DNA of 64,000 nt from Cellulophaga sp. RHA19 (GTDB lineage Bacteria > Bacteroidota > Bacteroidia > Flavobacteriales > Flavobacteriaceae), in the NCBI RefSeq assembly GCF_002813425.1, contig NZ_PHUL01000001.1, forward strand, positions 620,001 to 684,000, in the 5' to 3' direction. The notes beneath the pieces are model-generated. The model was not told the origin of the DNA and made no database searches. It saw only the letters and a program-made list of their open reading frames with translations. The translations under genes and the position numbers were made by a program. Of the stretch, positions 49,952 to 59,273 are shown one piece after another. The stretch's first letter is position 1; the number at the start of each line of letters is the position of its first letter.

Positions 49952-52597
49952 TTGCGTACTATTAACAACATTTTACAATTTAAATTTACTTGGCGTACTT
50001 ATCAACAAAAATTCTTAGATAATTTTGACACACACATTAGTGACAAACACCTACATGTGGTTGCTCCTCCTGGGTCTGGAAAAACTATTTTGGGGTTAGA
50101 AATGCTAAAACGAGTAAACCAAACAACCTTGGTATTATCACCTTCTTTAACCATAAGAAACCAATGGAAAGACAGGATGCTTACTTTTTTTTTAGAAGAT
50201 AATAATTATACTAATTACTCTTTAAACATAAAAAAACCAAAGCAAATTACCTTTACCACCTACCAGGCTTTACACGCTTTACATAAAGATTTTAAAAAAG
50301 CAGACAATCCTGAAACTCTAATAAATTTTATAAAGAAGAATAATATTAAAACCATTGTTTTAGATGAGGCTCATCACTTAAAAAATGAATGGTGGAAATG
50401 CTTGTTTGAAATTAAAAAGGCAGATGATATAACTGTAATATCATTAACCGCAACACCGCCTTACGATAGTGAAGCTAGTGAGGTAAAAAAGTATTTTGAT
50501 TTATGCGGACCAATAGATGATGAAATTGTGGTTCCGGATTTAGTTAAAAACGGAGATTTATGTCCGCACCAAGATTATGTACATTTTTCTAAACCAGACA
50601 AAGAACAAATAAAACACATTGTTACTTACCGCGAAAACATTTTAAATTTTATCAATACACTTGTAGATGATACTGATTTTACCAACATTTTACAAGAGCA
50701 TCCGTTTTACAAAAACACAGAAGAAGAGCTAGAAAATATTTATAGTAAACCACTATTTTATTCCGCTATAATTATATTTTTAAATGCCGCAAAAATAACT
50801 GTCCCAAAAGAAAAAATAGCAATTTTAGGTTTTAAGGATGATAAAATTGAGTTTCCAAACTTAAACTATAACTGGCTACAAGTACTATTACAAGAACTAC
50901 TTGTTGTAGAACGAGAATTACTTTTACCTTTTGAAGAAAAACTACACACCATTGAAAAAGATTTACGAAAAATTGGTGTTTTTGAGAAAAAGCGGGTAGA
51001 TTTTGTTGGTGTTGAAGACTTATACAGAACATTAGCTAACAGCCCCAGTAAATTAAAAAGTATAAATGCTATTATTACTGAAGAAAGCAACAGTTTAAAA
51101 GAAAATTTAAGAGCTGTTGTTTTAACAGATTTTATACGAAAAGAGTTTCTTTCTTTTAATAGTACTAAGCTTGAAGAATTAAATAAATTAGGTGTTGTTT
51201 CTATTTTTCAATACTTACGTATAAAAAGTAAGCATAAAGAACAACTAGGTGTTTTAACGGGCTCTATTGTAATTTTACATAAAAGTGCTGTAATCAATCT
51301 AAAAAAAATAGTAAACCAAACAGAATTTACAACTAAACCCCTAGAGATTGATGAAGATTTTGTTACTATAACTTCTTTTACCAAAGGAAAAAACACTGTA
51401 GTTTCTGCAGTCACGGCTCTTTTTGAAAACGGAACCGTAAAAATATTAATTGGCACAAAAGCATTACTTGGAGAGGGTTGGGATGCTCCTGCAATTAACA
51501 CATTGGTATTGGCCTCTTACGTTGGCTCGTTTGTATCGTCCAACCAAATGCGTGGCAGAGCCATTAGAACCCAAGCTACTAATAAAAATAAAACAGGCAA
51601 TATTTGGCACTTAGCCTGCATAGATCCTACAGATCCAGAAGGCGGTAAAGATTTAGAAAAATTAACCCGTAGGTTTAATGCTTTTATGGGTGTTTCTCTA
51701 AAAGGGGAGCCCTATATTGTTAATGGCTTAGACAGGTTAGGTTTGCCTTTGCAGTATTCATCAGAAATAGACATAGAACAATTAAACAAGGACACTTTTG
51801 CTATTGCAACTCAAAGAGATTTAATTACTAAAAGATGGAAAAAAGCAATTGGTAAAGGCGATGTTTTTATTAGAGAGTTAAACATTTTATACCCATATAA
51901 AGAACCTTATACAAAACAGAAAAAATTAAAAAGTGTAAACGCTACTAAATATCTTGTTTTAGAAGTATTAATTGGCACATTTGCTATAATACCAGAGTTT
52001 ATTTTAAAAAATGTTGGCATACTCTTAAGCAAGGGCGTAATGCAGTTTATATCGTTATTTTTTGGAGCTGTTTTTTTAGGTTTTGTACCTAAAGCATATA
52101 AAGCGCTTAAGCTCTACTTTTTGTTTGGAAATATGGAGCGTAAAACACAGAAAATAGCACAAGCAGTATTACACTCTTTAGCAGCATTACATAAAATAAC
52201 AACACCATTAGACAACATAAAACTAGAAACCGACCGCTATAGCAATGGTGTTTTTGCATTTTACATAATAGGTGCAACTACTAATGAGAGCTCTTTATTT
52301 ATTACTGCACTAGAAGAAATTATTGCTCCAGTAGAAAATCCAAAATACTTAATAGACAGTAGTTCTTGGTTAAAAAGAAAGTGGAATTTACGAACCTATT
52401 ACGTTGTGCCTACCATTTTTTGTAAACGTAAAGCAGAAGCTAAAAGATTTCATTTTTATTGGAAAGAGTTTGTTGGTAATTCTGCCTTAATATACACCAG
52501 AACAAAATACGGCAGAGAACAGTTAATTAAAGCAAGGCTAGCCCATATTGTGTATCAATTTAAAGACGCATCTAAAAAAGCTATTACCTGGAGATAA
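49952..52597 (+). CDS. DEAH-box helicase with hydrophobic C-terminal region
   Basis: About 881 residues (TTG at 49952; a longer TTG at 49886 is possible, and no ATG exists). The superfamily 2 core is complete: W-R-T-Y-Q near the start, Walker A P-G-S-G-K-T at 40-45, D-E-A-H at 138-141, S-L-T-A-T-P, and Q-M-R-G-R-A-I-R at 532-539. Beyond the core, residues about 666-720 form two or three hydrophobic helices (L-I-G-T-F-A-I-I-P-E-F-I; F-I-S-L-F-F-G-A-V-F-L-G). An approximately 160-residue domain I do not recognise ends the protein. A membrane-attached helicase is unusual; function unknown. Confidence 0.8.
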   Translation: MRTINNILQFKFTWRTYQQKFLDNFDTHISDKHLHVVAPPGSGKTILGLEMLKRVNQTTLVLSPSLTIRNQWKDRMLTFFLEDNNYTNYSLNIKKPKQITFTTYQALHALHKDFKKADNPETLINFIKKNNIKTIVLDEAHHLKNEWWKCLFEIKKADDITVISLTATPPYDSEASEVKKYFDLCGPIDDEIVVPDLVKNGDLCPHQDYVHFSKPDKEQIKHIVTYRENILNFINTLVDDTDFTNILQEHPFYKNTEEELENIYSKPLFYSAIIIFLNAAKITVPKEKIAILGFKDDKIEFPNLNYNWLQVLLQELLVVERELLLPFEEKLHTIEKDLRKIGVFEKKRVDFVGVEDLYRTLANSPSKLKSINAIITEESNSLKENLRAVVLTDFIRKEFLSFNSTKLEELNKLGVVSIFQYLRIKSKHKEQLGVLTGSIVILHKSAVINLKKIVNQTEFTTKPLEIDEDFVTITSFTKGKNTVVSAVTALFENGTVKILIGTKALLGEGWDAPAINTLVLASYVGSFVSSNQMRGRAIRTQATNKNKTGNIWHLACIDPTDPEGGKDLEKLTRRFNAFMGVSLKGEPYIVNGLDRLGLPLQYSSEIDIEQLNKDTFAIATQRDLITKRWKKAIGKGDVFIRELNILYPYKEPYTKQKKLKSVNATKYLVLEVLIGTFAIIPEFILKNVGILLSKGVMQFISLFFGAVFLGFVPKAYKALKLYFLFGNMERKTQKIAQAVLHSLAALHKITTPLDNIKLETDRYSNGVFAFYIIGATTNESSLFITALEEIIAPVENPKYLIDSSSWLKRKWNLRTYYVVPTIFCKRKAEAKRFHFYWKEFVGNSALIYTRTKYGREQLIKARLAHIVYQFKDASKKAITWR

Positions 52598-52699
52598 AAA
52601 AATAGTAAGAGATTTCTTAAAATAACTACACAAAAGTGTAACAATTTAACAAATCTGGTTACTAACCTAACAACATCACTAAAAATTAAAAAAATACAT

Positions 52700-53581
52700 A
52701 TGCTATCTATTAAAGACCTTAACAAAACGTATCCTAACGGAACAAAAGCGTTGAACAATGTAAATTTAGAAATTAGCAAAGGTATGTTTGGTCTTTTAGG
52801 TCCAAATGGCGCTGGTAAATCTAGCTTAATGCGTACTATTGCTACATTACAATTAGCAGATAGTGGCAGTATAGAGTTTAACGGTACAGATGTATTTAGC
52901 AAGCCTGAAGAATTACGTAAAGTCTTAGGTTATTTACCCCAAGATTTTGGTGTATACCCTAAAGTTTCTGCTGAGATGATGCTAAATCATATTGCAAAAA
53001 TAAAAGGAATACAAAATAGTGGTGAACGCAAAGCATATGTAGCAGACTTGCTAAACAAAGTAAACCTATACAAGTTTAGGAAAAGAAATTTAGGAGATTA
53101 CTCTGGTGGTATGCGTCAGCGATTTGGTATTGCACAAGCACTTATTGGCAATCCAAAATTAATAATTGTAGATGAGCCTACTGCTGGTTTAGATCCGCTA
53201 GAGCGTAACCGTTTTCATAACCTATTAAGTGAGTTAGGAGAAGAGGCTGTTGTTATTTTATCTACACATATTGTAGATGATGTTATTAATCTTTGTACAA
53301 ATATGGCTGTTTTTAATGAAGGGCAAGTGCTAGTACAAGGTCATCCTATGGAGCTTACAAACTCTTTAAATGGCAAGGTATTTAGAAAAAGTATTAAGAA
53401 AGAAGAAATTGCTACTTACGAAGAAAACTACACTGTTTTATCGTCTTATTTACGTGGTGGAAACCTAAATATAAATGTATATGCAGACAATAACCCTGGA
53501 GAAGGTTTTGAGGTTATAAGTAACACTTTAGAAGACTTTTATTTTTACAGTATTAACCAAAAGGCTAAACAAACTGTGTAA
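52700..53581 (+). CDS. ABC transporter ATP-binding protein, ABC-2 type
   Basis: 293-residue ATPase with Walker A G-P-N-G-A-G-K-S-S at 34-42, Q-loop Y-L-P-Q-D-F-G, signature Y-S-G-G-M-R-Q-R, Walker B L-I-I-V-D-E-P-T-A-G-L-D and a switch His in S-T-H-I-V-D. The approximately 80-residue C-terminal extension is typical of exporters with ABC-2 permeases. The fused permease/peptidase gene begins two bases after its stop, so the pair forms one transporter. Confidence 0.9.
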   Translation: MLSIKDLNKTYPNGTKALNNVNLEISKGMFGLLGPNGAGKSSLMRTIATLQLADSGSIEFNGTDVFSKPEELRKVLGYLPQDFGVYPKVSAEMMLNHIAKIKGIQNSGERKAYVADLLNKVNLYKFRKRNLGDYSGGMRQRFGIAQALIGNPKLIIVDEPTAGLDPLERNRFHNLLSELGEEAVVILSTHIVDDVINLCTNMAVFNEGQVLVQGHPMELTNSLNGKVFRKSIKKEEIATYEENYTVLSSYLRGGNLNINVYADNNPGEGFEVISNTLEDFYFYSINQKAKQTV

Positions 53582-53583
53582 TT

Positions 53584-56500
53584 ATGAAAGAGATATTTTT
53601 ATTTGAACTTAAATACAGACTACGCAGACCGGTAACATACATTTACATTTTTTTAATGTTTATAATTCCGCTGTTAATTTCCGTTTTTGAGGATTCTGGA
53701 ACAGCTCAATTTACTAACAGTCCTAATGCAATTGCTGGCGTTTTAGGTGGCTTAAGCATTCTTGGTTTGTTTTTTTATGCTGCAATTATGGGCGTACCAG
53801 TGTACAGAGACGAAGAGCACAAAACCGCACAGACTTATTTTTCTTTTCCTATAACAGAGAAAAATTACATTTTAGGCCGCTTTTGGGGTAGTTTTACCAT
53901 AGTTACTATTATGAACATTGGCGCTATACTTGGTGCAATGATTGGTTTTACTATTGGTGCAATGCTAAACAGACCAGATTATGGTACGTATACAGACTTT
54001 GACTTTACAGCATACTTACTTCCATTTATATTTTTTCTAACGCTTAATTCGCTTTTTATTGGCGCGTTGTTTTTTAGTTTGATGACGTTTTTTAAAAGAA
54101 TGTCTATTTTATATCTAGGCGGAATTTTAATCTTTATTTTAAGTAATGTGGCTGGCACATTATTAGGAGATTTAGATAGCCAATGGCTAAGTATTTATTT
54201 AGATCCGTTTGGATCACAAGCGTATAGATTTATAAAAAAATATTGGTCAATTAACGAAGTCAATACGCTATACCTGCCTATTTATGGTGAGTTTTTACTA
54301 AACCGTATTATGTGGTTTGCAGTAAGTATTGGAATTTTTGTTTTTACGTTATTCAAATTTTCATATCCAAGTTTTTTAATTCCTAAAAAGGCAAAAAAAC
54401 TTAAAGAAGATACTATAGCACCACAAACTTCTGTAGCCATTGACAATATAAAACAAGTATTTTCTAAAAAAGCCAATTGGGGTAACTTATGGTCTTTAAG
54501 TAAAATTGAATTTTTATCTATTGTTAAAGAAAATGCTTTTAGAATTCTTATTCTAATTGGTATTATTTTCTCTGTATTTATAGCTACACAGTCTACACAA
54601 ACATATGGCACACCATCTCTACCATTAACTCGTTTTATGGTAAAAGAGTTAAGCTCTGGCTTACTTGTTTTTTCTATTATAATACTAGTTATTTATGCTG
54701 GTGAAGCCGTGCATAGAACAAGAAACAATAAAACATTTGAGTTTTATGATGCCCTACCGGTAACAAACGCTACACTTTATATCTCTAAAATTATTGCTTT
54801 AATAGGTGTTTCTGTAGTACTTACACTAATTACCATATTGGTTGGTATGTTATACCAAACATACAATGGCTATTTTAATTATGAAGTAGGAATGTATCTT
54901 ACATTTAATTTTGCAAACATATTTCCGGCTTACATAACAACGGTATTACTTGCCTTTTTTATTCACATATTGGCAAACAATAAATTTTTAGGACACTTTT
55001 TAGTTATTGTAATTTCTTTAGGTTTACCTATACTAATTGCATTAGTTTTTAAAGTGAACAACCCATTATTTATATATGGTGGTGTGCCTAGTAGTTTTTT
55101 AAGCGATTTAAATGGGTTTGGCCATTATTTAATTGGCGGATTTTGGTTAAACTTATACTGGATATTATTTAGCTGTATTTTAGCTGTAGTTGGTTACGTT
55201 TTTTGGAACAGAGGGTTTTACTCTTCATTTAAAGAGAGGTTACGCTTAGCTGCTAGTCGTTTTAAAGGAAAAACAACAGCTGCATTTTTGGTTTTTACTA
55301 TTGCATTTATAGCAGTTGGCGCTTATAGTTATTACAACTTACAAGTACTAAACAGTATAGGAAGTGCAGATTATAGCAATAAAATTGCGGCAGATGCAGA
55401 AAAAAAATATGCTAAATACATTAACAAGCCACATATACAAATTGTAGACCTAAAGGCTAAAGTAGATATTTACCCAGAAGAAAGAGACGTTTATGCAGAA
55501 GGTAATTTTACTGCCGTAAATAATTTTGACACTCCAATAGATACACTCTTAATGGAAGTAAAATTTGGCGTTGCAGATACTAAAATAACTAAAGTTGTTT
55601 ATAACGGAAAAGAACTACAACCCTTTTTAAAAGATAGTATTTACAGGTTATTTATATACAAACTACCAAAACCTTTGCAACCAAAAGATACTGCTTCTTT
55701 AGTTATAAACACCAGAGCAATTACCAAAGGTTTTGCTAACGGATTAGAAACAAATGTATTAAATAACGGTACATTTTTTAGAGATGATATTTTTCCTTCT
55801 TTTCATTATGAAATTGCCTTAAATGACAATGGCACTCGTAAAAAGTACGATTTAGAGGAAATGGATTATCTATTGTCTCCTAGAACAGATAGTGTTGCAT
55901 TGCGTAAAAATTTATTTAATGAAGATGCAAACTATATGAATTTTGAAGCCACAGTAAGCACCTCTAAAGGACAAACAGCAATTGCACCTGGTAAGCTTAT
56001 TAAAAAGTGGGACAAAGACGATAGAAGTTATTTTACCTATAAATTAGGAGAAAAAACAGATTACTTTTTCAACTTTGCTTCTGCCGCTTATGATGTTAAA
56101 GAGGATAGTTGGACAGCCCCAAGTGGTAAAAAGGTAGCTATAGAAATTTATCATTCTCCTAAACATAAAAGAAACTTAGAGCATTTTATAAACGGTATAA
56201 AAGTATCTTTAGATTATAACTCTAAAAACTTTTATGAGTATCCTTATTCTATTATTAGAATAGTAGAATTCCCTGCTTACTCAACTTTTGCTCAATCTTT
56301 TGCTACAACAATACCTTATTCTGAAGATTTTGGTTTTGTGGCCGATTTTTCAAAAGCTGAAGATTTTAATTATGCATTTAGAGTAACATCTCATGAGGTA
56401 GCACACCAGTGGTGGGGACATATTGTAACACCAAGTAAAACATCTGGATCTAATATTATTTCTGAAACTCTTGCAGAGTACGTGTCTTTAATGACAATGA

Positions 56501-57189
56501 AAAATGAATATGGAGAAAACGGAATAAAATCGTTCTTAAAAAATTCTTTAGACTCTTACTTAAGTGCTCGCCAGTTTAGCTTTAAACCAGAACGTTCTTT
56601 ACTAAATGTAGAAACTGGTCAGCATATTTGGTACCGTAAAGGTTCTATGGTAATGTATGAGCTACAAGATGTTATTGGCGAAGACAAAATTAACAGCGCT
56701 TTAAAACAATTTTTAAACGAGTATAAATACTTTAACAAAGGTGTTTATGCAACATCAGAAAATTTATATGATGCTATTTACAAAGTTGCACCAGACTCTT
56801 TAAAGTATAAGGTTACAGATGGTTTTAAAGAAATTGTTTTGTACGAAAATAAAGTTACTGAAGCTAAAACTAAAAAATTAGATAACGGCAAATGGGAAAC
56901 CACGTTTACTGTAAATTCTTCTAAAATTTATTATGATGACAAAGGAAAAGAAAGAGAAACAGATACTAATATGAATTTAGTTGATATTGGACTTTTTGGA
57001 CCTGATGTTAAAAATGATGAGAACGTAACCATTAAAGATCCATATTATTTTGAACTAAAATGGTTGGCTCCTGGCGAAAATACATTTACAATTGTAACAG
57101 ATAAAAAGCCTGAAAAAGCTGGTATAGATCCATACAATAAATTAATAGATCGTAAGTCTAGTGACAATTTAAAAGAAGTATTAGAATAA
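53584..57189 (+). CDS. ABC-2 permease fused to an M1-family aminopeptidase
   Basis: 1201 residues. About 1-580 contain some twelve membrane helices in two ABC-2-type sets (F-E-L-K-Y-R-L-R-R-P; S-K-I-E-F-L-S-I-V-K-E). About 610-1170 form an exported M1 peptidase with H-E-V-A-H at 937-941 (R-V-T-S-H-E-V-A-H-Q-W-W) and the third zinc ligand Glu in S-E-T-L-A-E-Y. Spacing to that Glu is 19 residues instead of the classical 18, as in other such fusions. The peptidase side faces the periplasm, so peptide processing may be coupled to transport. Substrate unknown. Confidence 0.9.
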   Translation: MKEIFLFELKYRLRRPVTYIYIFLMFIIPLLISVFEDSGTAQFTNSPNAIAGVLGGLSILGLFFYAAIMGVPVYRDEEHKTAQTYFSFPITEKNYILGRFWGSFTIVTIMNIGAILGAMIGFTIGAMLNRPDYGTYTDFDFTAYLLPFIFFLTLNSLFIGALFFSLMTFFKRMSILYLGGILIFILSNVAGTLLGDLDSQWLSIYLDPFGSQAYRFIKKYWSINEVNTLYLPIYGEFLLNRIMWFAVSIGIFVFTLFKFSYPSFLIPKKAKKLKEDTIAPQTSVAIDNIKQVFSKKANWGNLWSLSKIEFLSIVKENAFRILILIGIIFSVFIATQSTQTYGTPSLPLTRFMVKELSSGLLVFSIIILVIYAGEAVHRTRNNKTFEFYDALPVTNATLYISKIIALIGVSVVLTLITILVGMLYQTYNGYFNYEVGMYLTFNFANIFPAYITTVLLAFFIHILANNKFLGHFLVIVISLGLPILIALVFKVNNPLFIYGGVPSSFLSDLNGFGHYLIGGFWLNLYWILFSCILAVVGYVFWNRGFYSSFKERLRLAASRFKGKTTAAFLVFTIAFIAVGAYSYYNLQVLNSIGSADYSNKIAADAEKKYAKYINKPHIQIVDLKAKVDIYPEERDVYAEGNFTAVNNFDTPIDTLLMEVKFGVADTKITKVVYNGKELQPFLKDSIYRLFIYKLPKPLQPKDTASLVINTRAITKGFANGLETNVLNNGTFFRDDIFPSFHYEIALNDNGTRKKYDLEEMDYLLSPRTDSVALRKNLFNEDANYMNFEATVSTSKGQTAIAPGKLIKKWDKDDRSYFTYKLGEKTDYFFNFASAAYDVKEDSWTAPSGKKVAIEIYHSPKHKRNLEHFINGIKVSLDYNSKNFYEYPYSIIRIVEFPAYSTFAQSFATTIPYSEDFGFVADFSKAEDFNYAFRVTSHEVAHQWWGHIVTPSKTSGSNIISETLAEYVSLMTMKNEYGENGIKSFLKNSLDSYLSARQFSFKPERSLLNVETGQHIWYRKGSMVMYELQDVIGEDKINSALKQFLNEYKYFNKGVYATSENLYDAIYKVAPDSLKYKVTDGFKEIVLYENKVTEAKTKKLDNGKWETTFTVNSSKIYYDDKGKERETDTNMNLVDIGLFGPDVKNDENVTIKDPYYFELKWLAPGENTFTIVTDKKPEKAGIDPYNKLIDRKSSDNLKEVLE

Positions 57190-57216
57190 ATAAAATACAT
57201 TCTTTCTTAACTATTG

Positions 57217-57242
57217 AAACGCTCCTTTGGGGGCGTTTTTTT
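57217..57242 (+). terminator. Rho-independent terminator of the ABC/M1 operon
   Basis: Arms AAACGC and GCGTTT with additional CC/GG pairs inside and a run of Ts after, 28 bases past the stop of the fusion gene. Confidence 0.75.
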
Positions 57243-57351
57243 GTTTTTTAGAATAATTAATACATCAATCCAAAAAAAGACAACTTTTTTAAAACCCTCT
57301 TTTAGTTTTTGCCGTAGGTAAGGTCGTAATCACATATTAAAACACACAAAA

Positions 57352-57930
57352 ATGAAATTATCAAAATTATTAAAATCGACTTCACTAGCTATTGTTCTTT
57401 TAATTGGAGCAAATACATTTGCGCAAGATAAAATGATGAAAGCTGAAACAAAAATGGTTGGCGGCGCAGAAATGTACCCATCAAAAGATATTGTATCTAA
57501 CGCCGTAAACTCTAAAGATCACACAACCCTTGTTGCTGCCGTTAAAGCTGCAGATTTAGTAAAAACGTTACAAGGAGAAGGTCCTTTTACTGTTTTTGCT
57601 CCAACAAATATGGCTTTTGATAAATTACCAAAAGGTACTGTAGAAACTTTATTAATGCCAAAAAGCAAAACTACATTACAAAAGGTACTTACTTACCACG
57701 TTGTTGCAGGTAAATATTCTGCTGCAGATATAATGAAAGCAATAAAAATGGGTAAAGGAAAAGCAGAATTTACTACTGTTGCTGGCGAAAAATTAACTGC
57801 AATGGTTACTAAAGGAAAAGTACAGTTAAAAGATGTTGCTGGTAACGTCTCTACAGTTACAATTGCAGATGTAAACCAGTCTAACGGTGTTATACACGTA
57901 GTAGACACTGTAGTTTTACCAATGAAATAG
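57352..57930 (+). CDS. Secreted fasciclin-domain protein
   Basis: 192 residues with a signal peptide to about F-A-Q (22-24). One fasciclin (FAS1) domain at about 48-190 shows the H1 box G-P-F-T-V-F-A-P-T-N-M-A-F, the Y-H motif L-T-Y-H-V-V-A-G-K-Y-S, and the H2 box N-G-V-I-H-V-V-D-T-V-V-L-P. FAS1 domains mediate adhesion or surface association. Monocistronic; the 160-base upstream gap carries no full consensus promoter. A hairpin follows. Confidence 0.88.
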   Translation: MKLSKLLKSTSLAIVLLIGANTFAQDKMMKAETKMVGGAEMYPSKDIVSNAVNSKDHTTLVAAVKAADLVKTLQGEGPFTVFAPTNMAFDKLPKGTVETLLMPKSKTTLQKVLTYHVVAGKYSAADIMKAIKMGKGKAEFTTVAGEKLTAMVTKGKVQLKDVAGNVSTVTIADVNQSNGVIHVVDTVVLPMK

Positions 57931-57965
57931 TTTTTTATTAGTTTGATTGATTGTTCCCCAAATGT

Positions 57966-58000
57966 AAAAAGGTGTCTAAAATTATATTAGACACCTTTTT
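57966..58000. terminator. Bidirectional terminator between fasciclin gene and hemF
   Basis: Arms AAAAAGGTGTCTAA and TTAGACACCTTTTT around a seven-base loop between two convergent genes, with a T run on each exit side. Confidence 0.85.
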
Positions 58001-58016
58001 CTTTGTTATTCTTATT

Positions 58017-58919
58017 CTAAACCCACTCTTTAGGTGTTTTTAAAACCTGAAGCAATTTTTCTTCTTCACTACCTTCCTCTGGGGTATGATCATAAACCCA
58101 TTGTACGTGCGGAGGCAAACTCATTAAAATACTCTCTATACGTCCGTTAGTTTTTAGTCCAAACAACGTTCCTTTATCGTGCACCAAATTAAATTCTACA
58201 TAACGGCCACGTCTAATCTCCTGCCAATCTCTTTGTTCTTTCGTATAAGGCAATTCTTTTCTTTTTTCTACAATGGGCACATAACACGTTAAAAAGCTGT
58301 TACCAACCTCGGTTACATAATTATACCAATCTTGCATAGACATAGCGTCTGTTGCCTTACAGTAATCAAAAAATAAGCCTCCAATACCACGCGCTTCATC
58401 TCTATGAGCGTTCCAAAAATACTCATCACAACGAGCTTTGTACTTGGCGTAAAACTCTGGATTGTGTTTATCACAAGCAGTTTTACATACGTTATGAAAA
58501 TGAGTAGCATCTTCATTAAACAAATAATATGGCGTTAAATCTTGTCCTCCACCAAACCACTGGTCTACAATGTTACCCTCTTTGTCATACATTTCAAAAT
58601 AACGCCAATTTGCATGTACTGTAGGTACCATTGGGTTTTTAGGATGCAATACTAAGCTTAATCCACACGCAAAAAAATTAGCATCTTTAACACCAAAATA
58701 CTGTTGCATACTCTGTGGCAACTCACCATGTACACCAGAAATGTTTACACCACCTTTTTCAAAAACAGCGCCATTTTCTATAACTCTAGTTCTACCACCT
58801 CCACCTTCTGGGCGTTTCCAAATGTCTTCCTTAAATTTAGCAACACCATCTACAGCCTCTAACTTAGCGGTAATAGTATCTTGCAGTTCTTGTATGTATG
58901 TATAAAATTTGTCTTTCAT
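58017..58919 (-). CDS. hemF: Oxygen-dependent coproporphyrinogen III oxidase
   Basis: 300-residue enzyme that oxidatively decarboxylates coproporphyrinogen III to protoporphyrinogen IX with O2. Recognisable blocks are R-P-E-G-G-G-G-R-T-R, G-V-N-I-S-G-V-H-G-E-L-P, H-A-N-W-R-Y-F-E (catalytic region), W-F-G-G-G-Q-D-L-T-P-Y-Y and K-T-N-G-R-I-E-S-I-L-M-S. Choice of HemF rather than HemN indicates aerobic heme synthesis. Last gene of the leftward heme operon, one base after the tautomerase-like gene. Confidence 0.95.
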   Translation of the reverse strand: MKDKFYTYIQELQDTITAKLEAVDGVAKFKEDIWKRPEGGGGRTRVIENGAVFEKGGVNISGVHGELPQSMQQYFGVKDANFFACGLSLVLHPKNPMVPTVHANWRYFEMYDKEGNIVDQWFGGGQDLTPYYLFNEDATHFHNVCKTACDKHNPEFYAKYKARCDEYFWNAHRDEARGIGGLFFDYCKATDAMSMQDWYNYVTEVGNSFLTCYVPIVEKRKELPYTKEQRDWQEIRRGRYVEFNLVHDKGTLFGLKTNGRIESILMSLPPHVQWVYDHTPEEGSEEEKLLQVLKTPKEWV

Positions 58920-58920
58920 T

Positions 58921-59268
58921 TTAAATCATTGATTTATTACAATAAGTTTCCTTTTCAAAATCTCTAATATTAATAGCTATAAAAGGGACTTCTGGGAATA
59001 ACTGGTATAATTTTCGTGTTATTTCTTTTGATAAGTTTGCTTTTTGCTCTTTAGTTCTGCCTTCCATAATATTAGCAAAAACGTGAATAAAAGGCTCTTG
59101 CTTGCCCCCTACCAAATAGTGTTTTTTAAAAGGATTTAAACGTACTTTTATATCTGCTTCATCAAACAAATTAGAAGCTGCTGCTACAGTATGTATTGAC
59201 TCTAAAACCTCTGTTGGACTTTGCAGTTTTAAAATATCACTAGAACAATCTATAACAAAGTGTGGCAT
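58921..59268 (-). CDS. Tautomerase-superfamily protein, CHMI-like
   Basis: 115 residues beginning M-P-H-F-V-I. The N-terminal proline after Met removal is the catalytic base of the tautomerase superfamily. The pattern K-V-R-L-N-P-F and F-I-H-V-F-A-N-I-M-E-G-R-T-K-E-Q-K fits 5-carboxymethyl-2-hydroxymuconate Delta-isomerase-like proteins of aromatic catabolism. No aromatic pathway genes are present. It is embedded between the EI24-like and hemF genes with gaps of five and one bases, so its real substrate is uncertain. Confidence 0.75.
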   Translation of the reverse strand: MPHFVIDCSSDILKLQSPTEVLESIHTVAAASNLFDEADIKVRLNPFKKHYLVGGKQEPFIHVFANIMEGRTKEQKANLSKEITRKLYQLFPEVPFIAINIRDFEKETYCNKSMI

Positions 59269-59273
59269 ACTAA

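Noticed and set aside
57300..57330. ECF-sigma-like promoter before the fasciclin gene (GTAGGTAAGGTCGTAA)
   Set aside because: Only a loose CGTA-type box with no convincing partner at a defined spacing.
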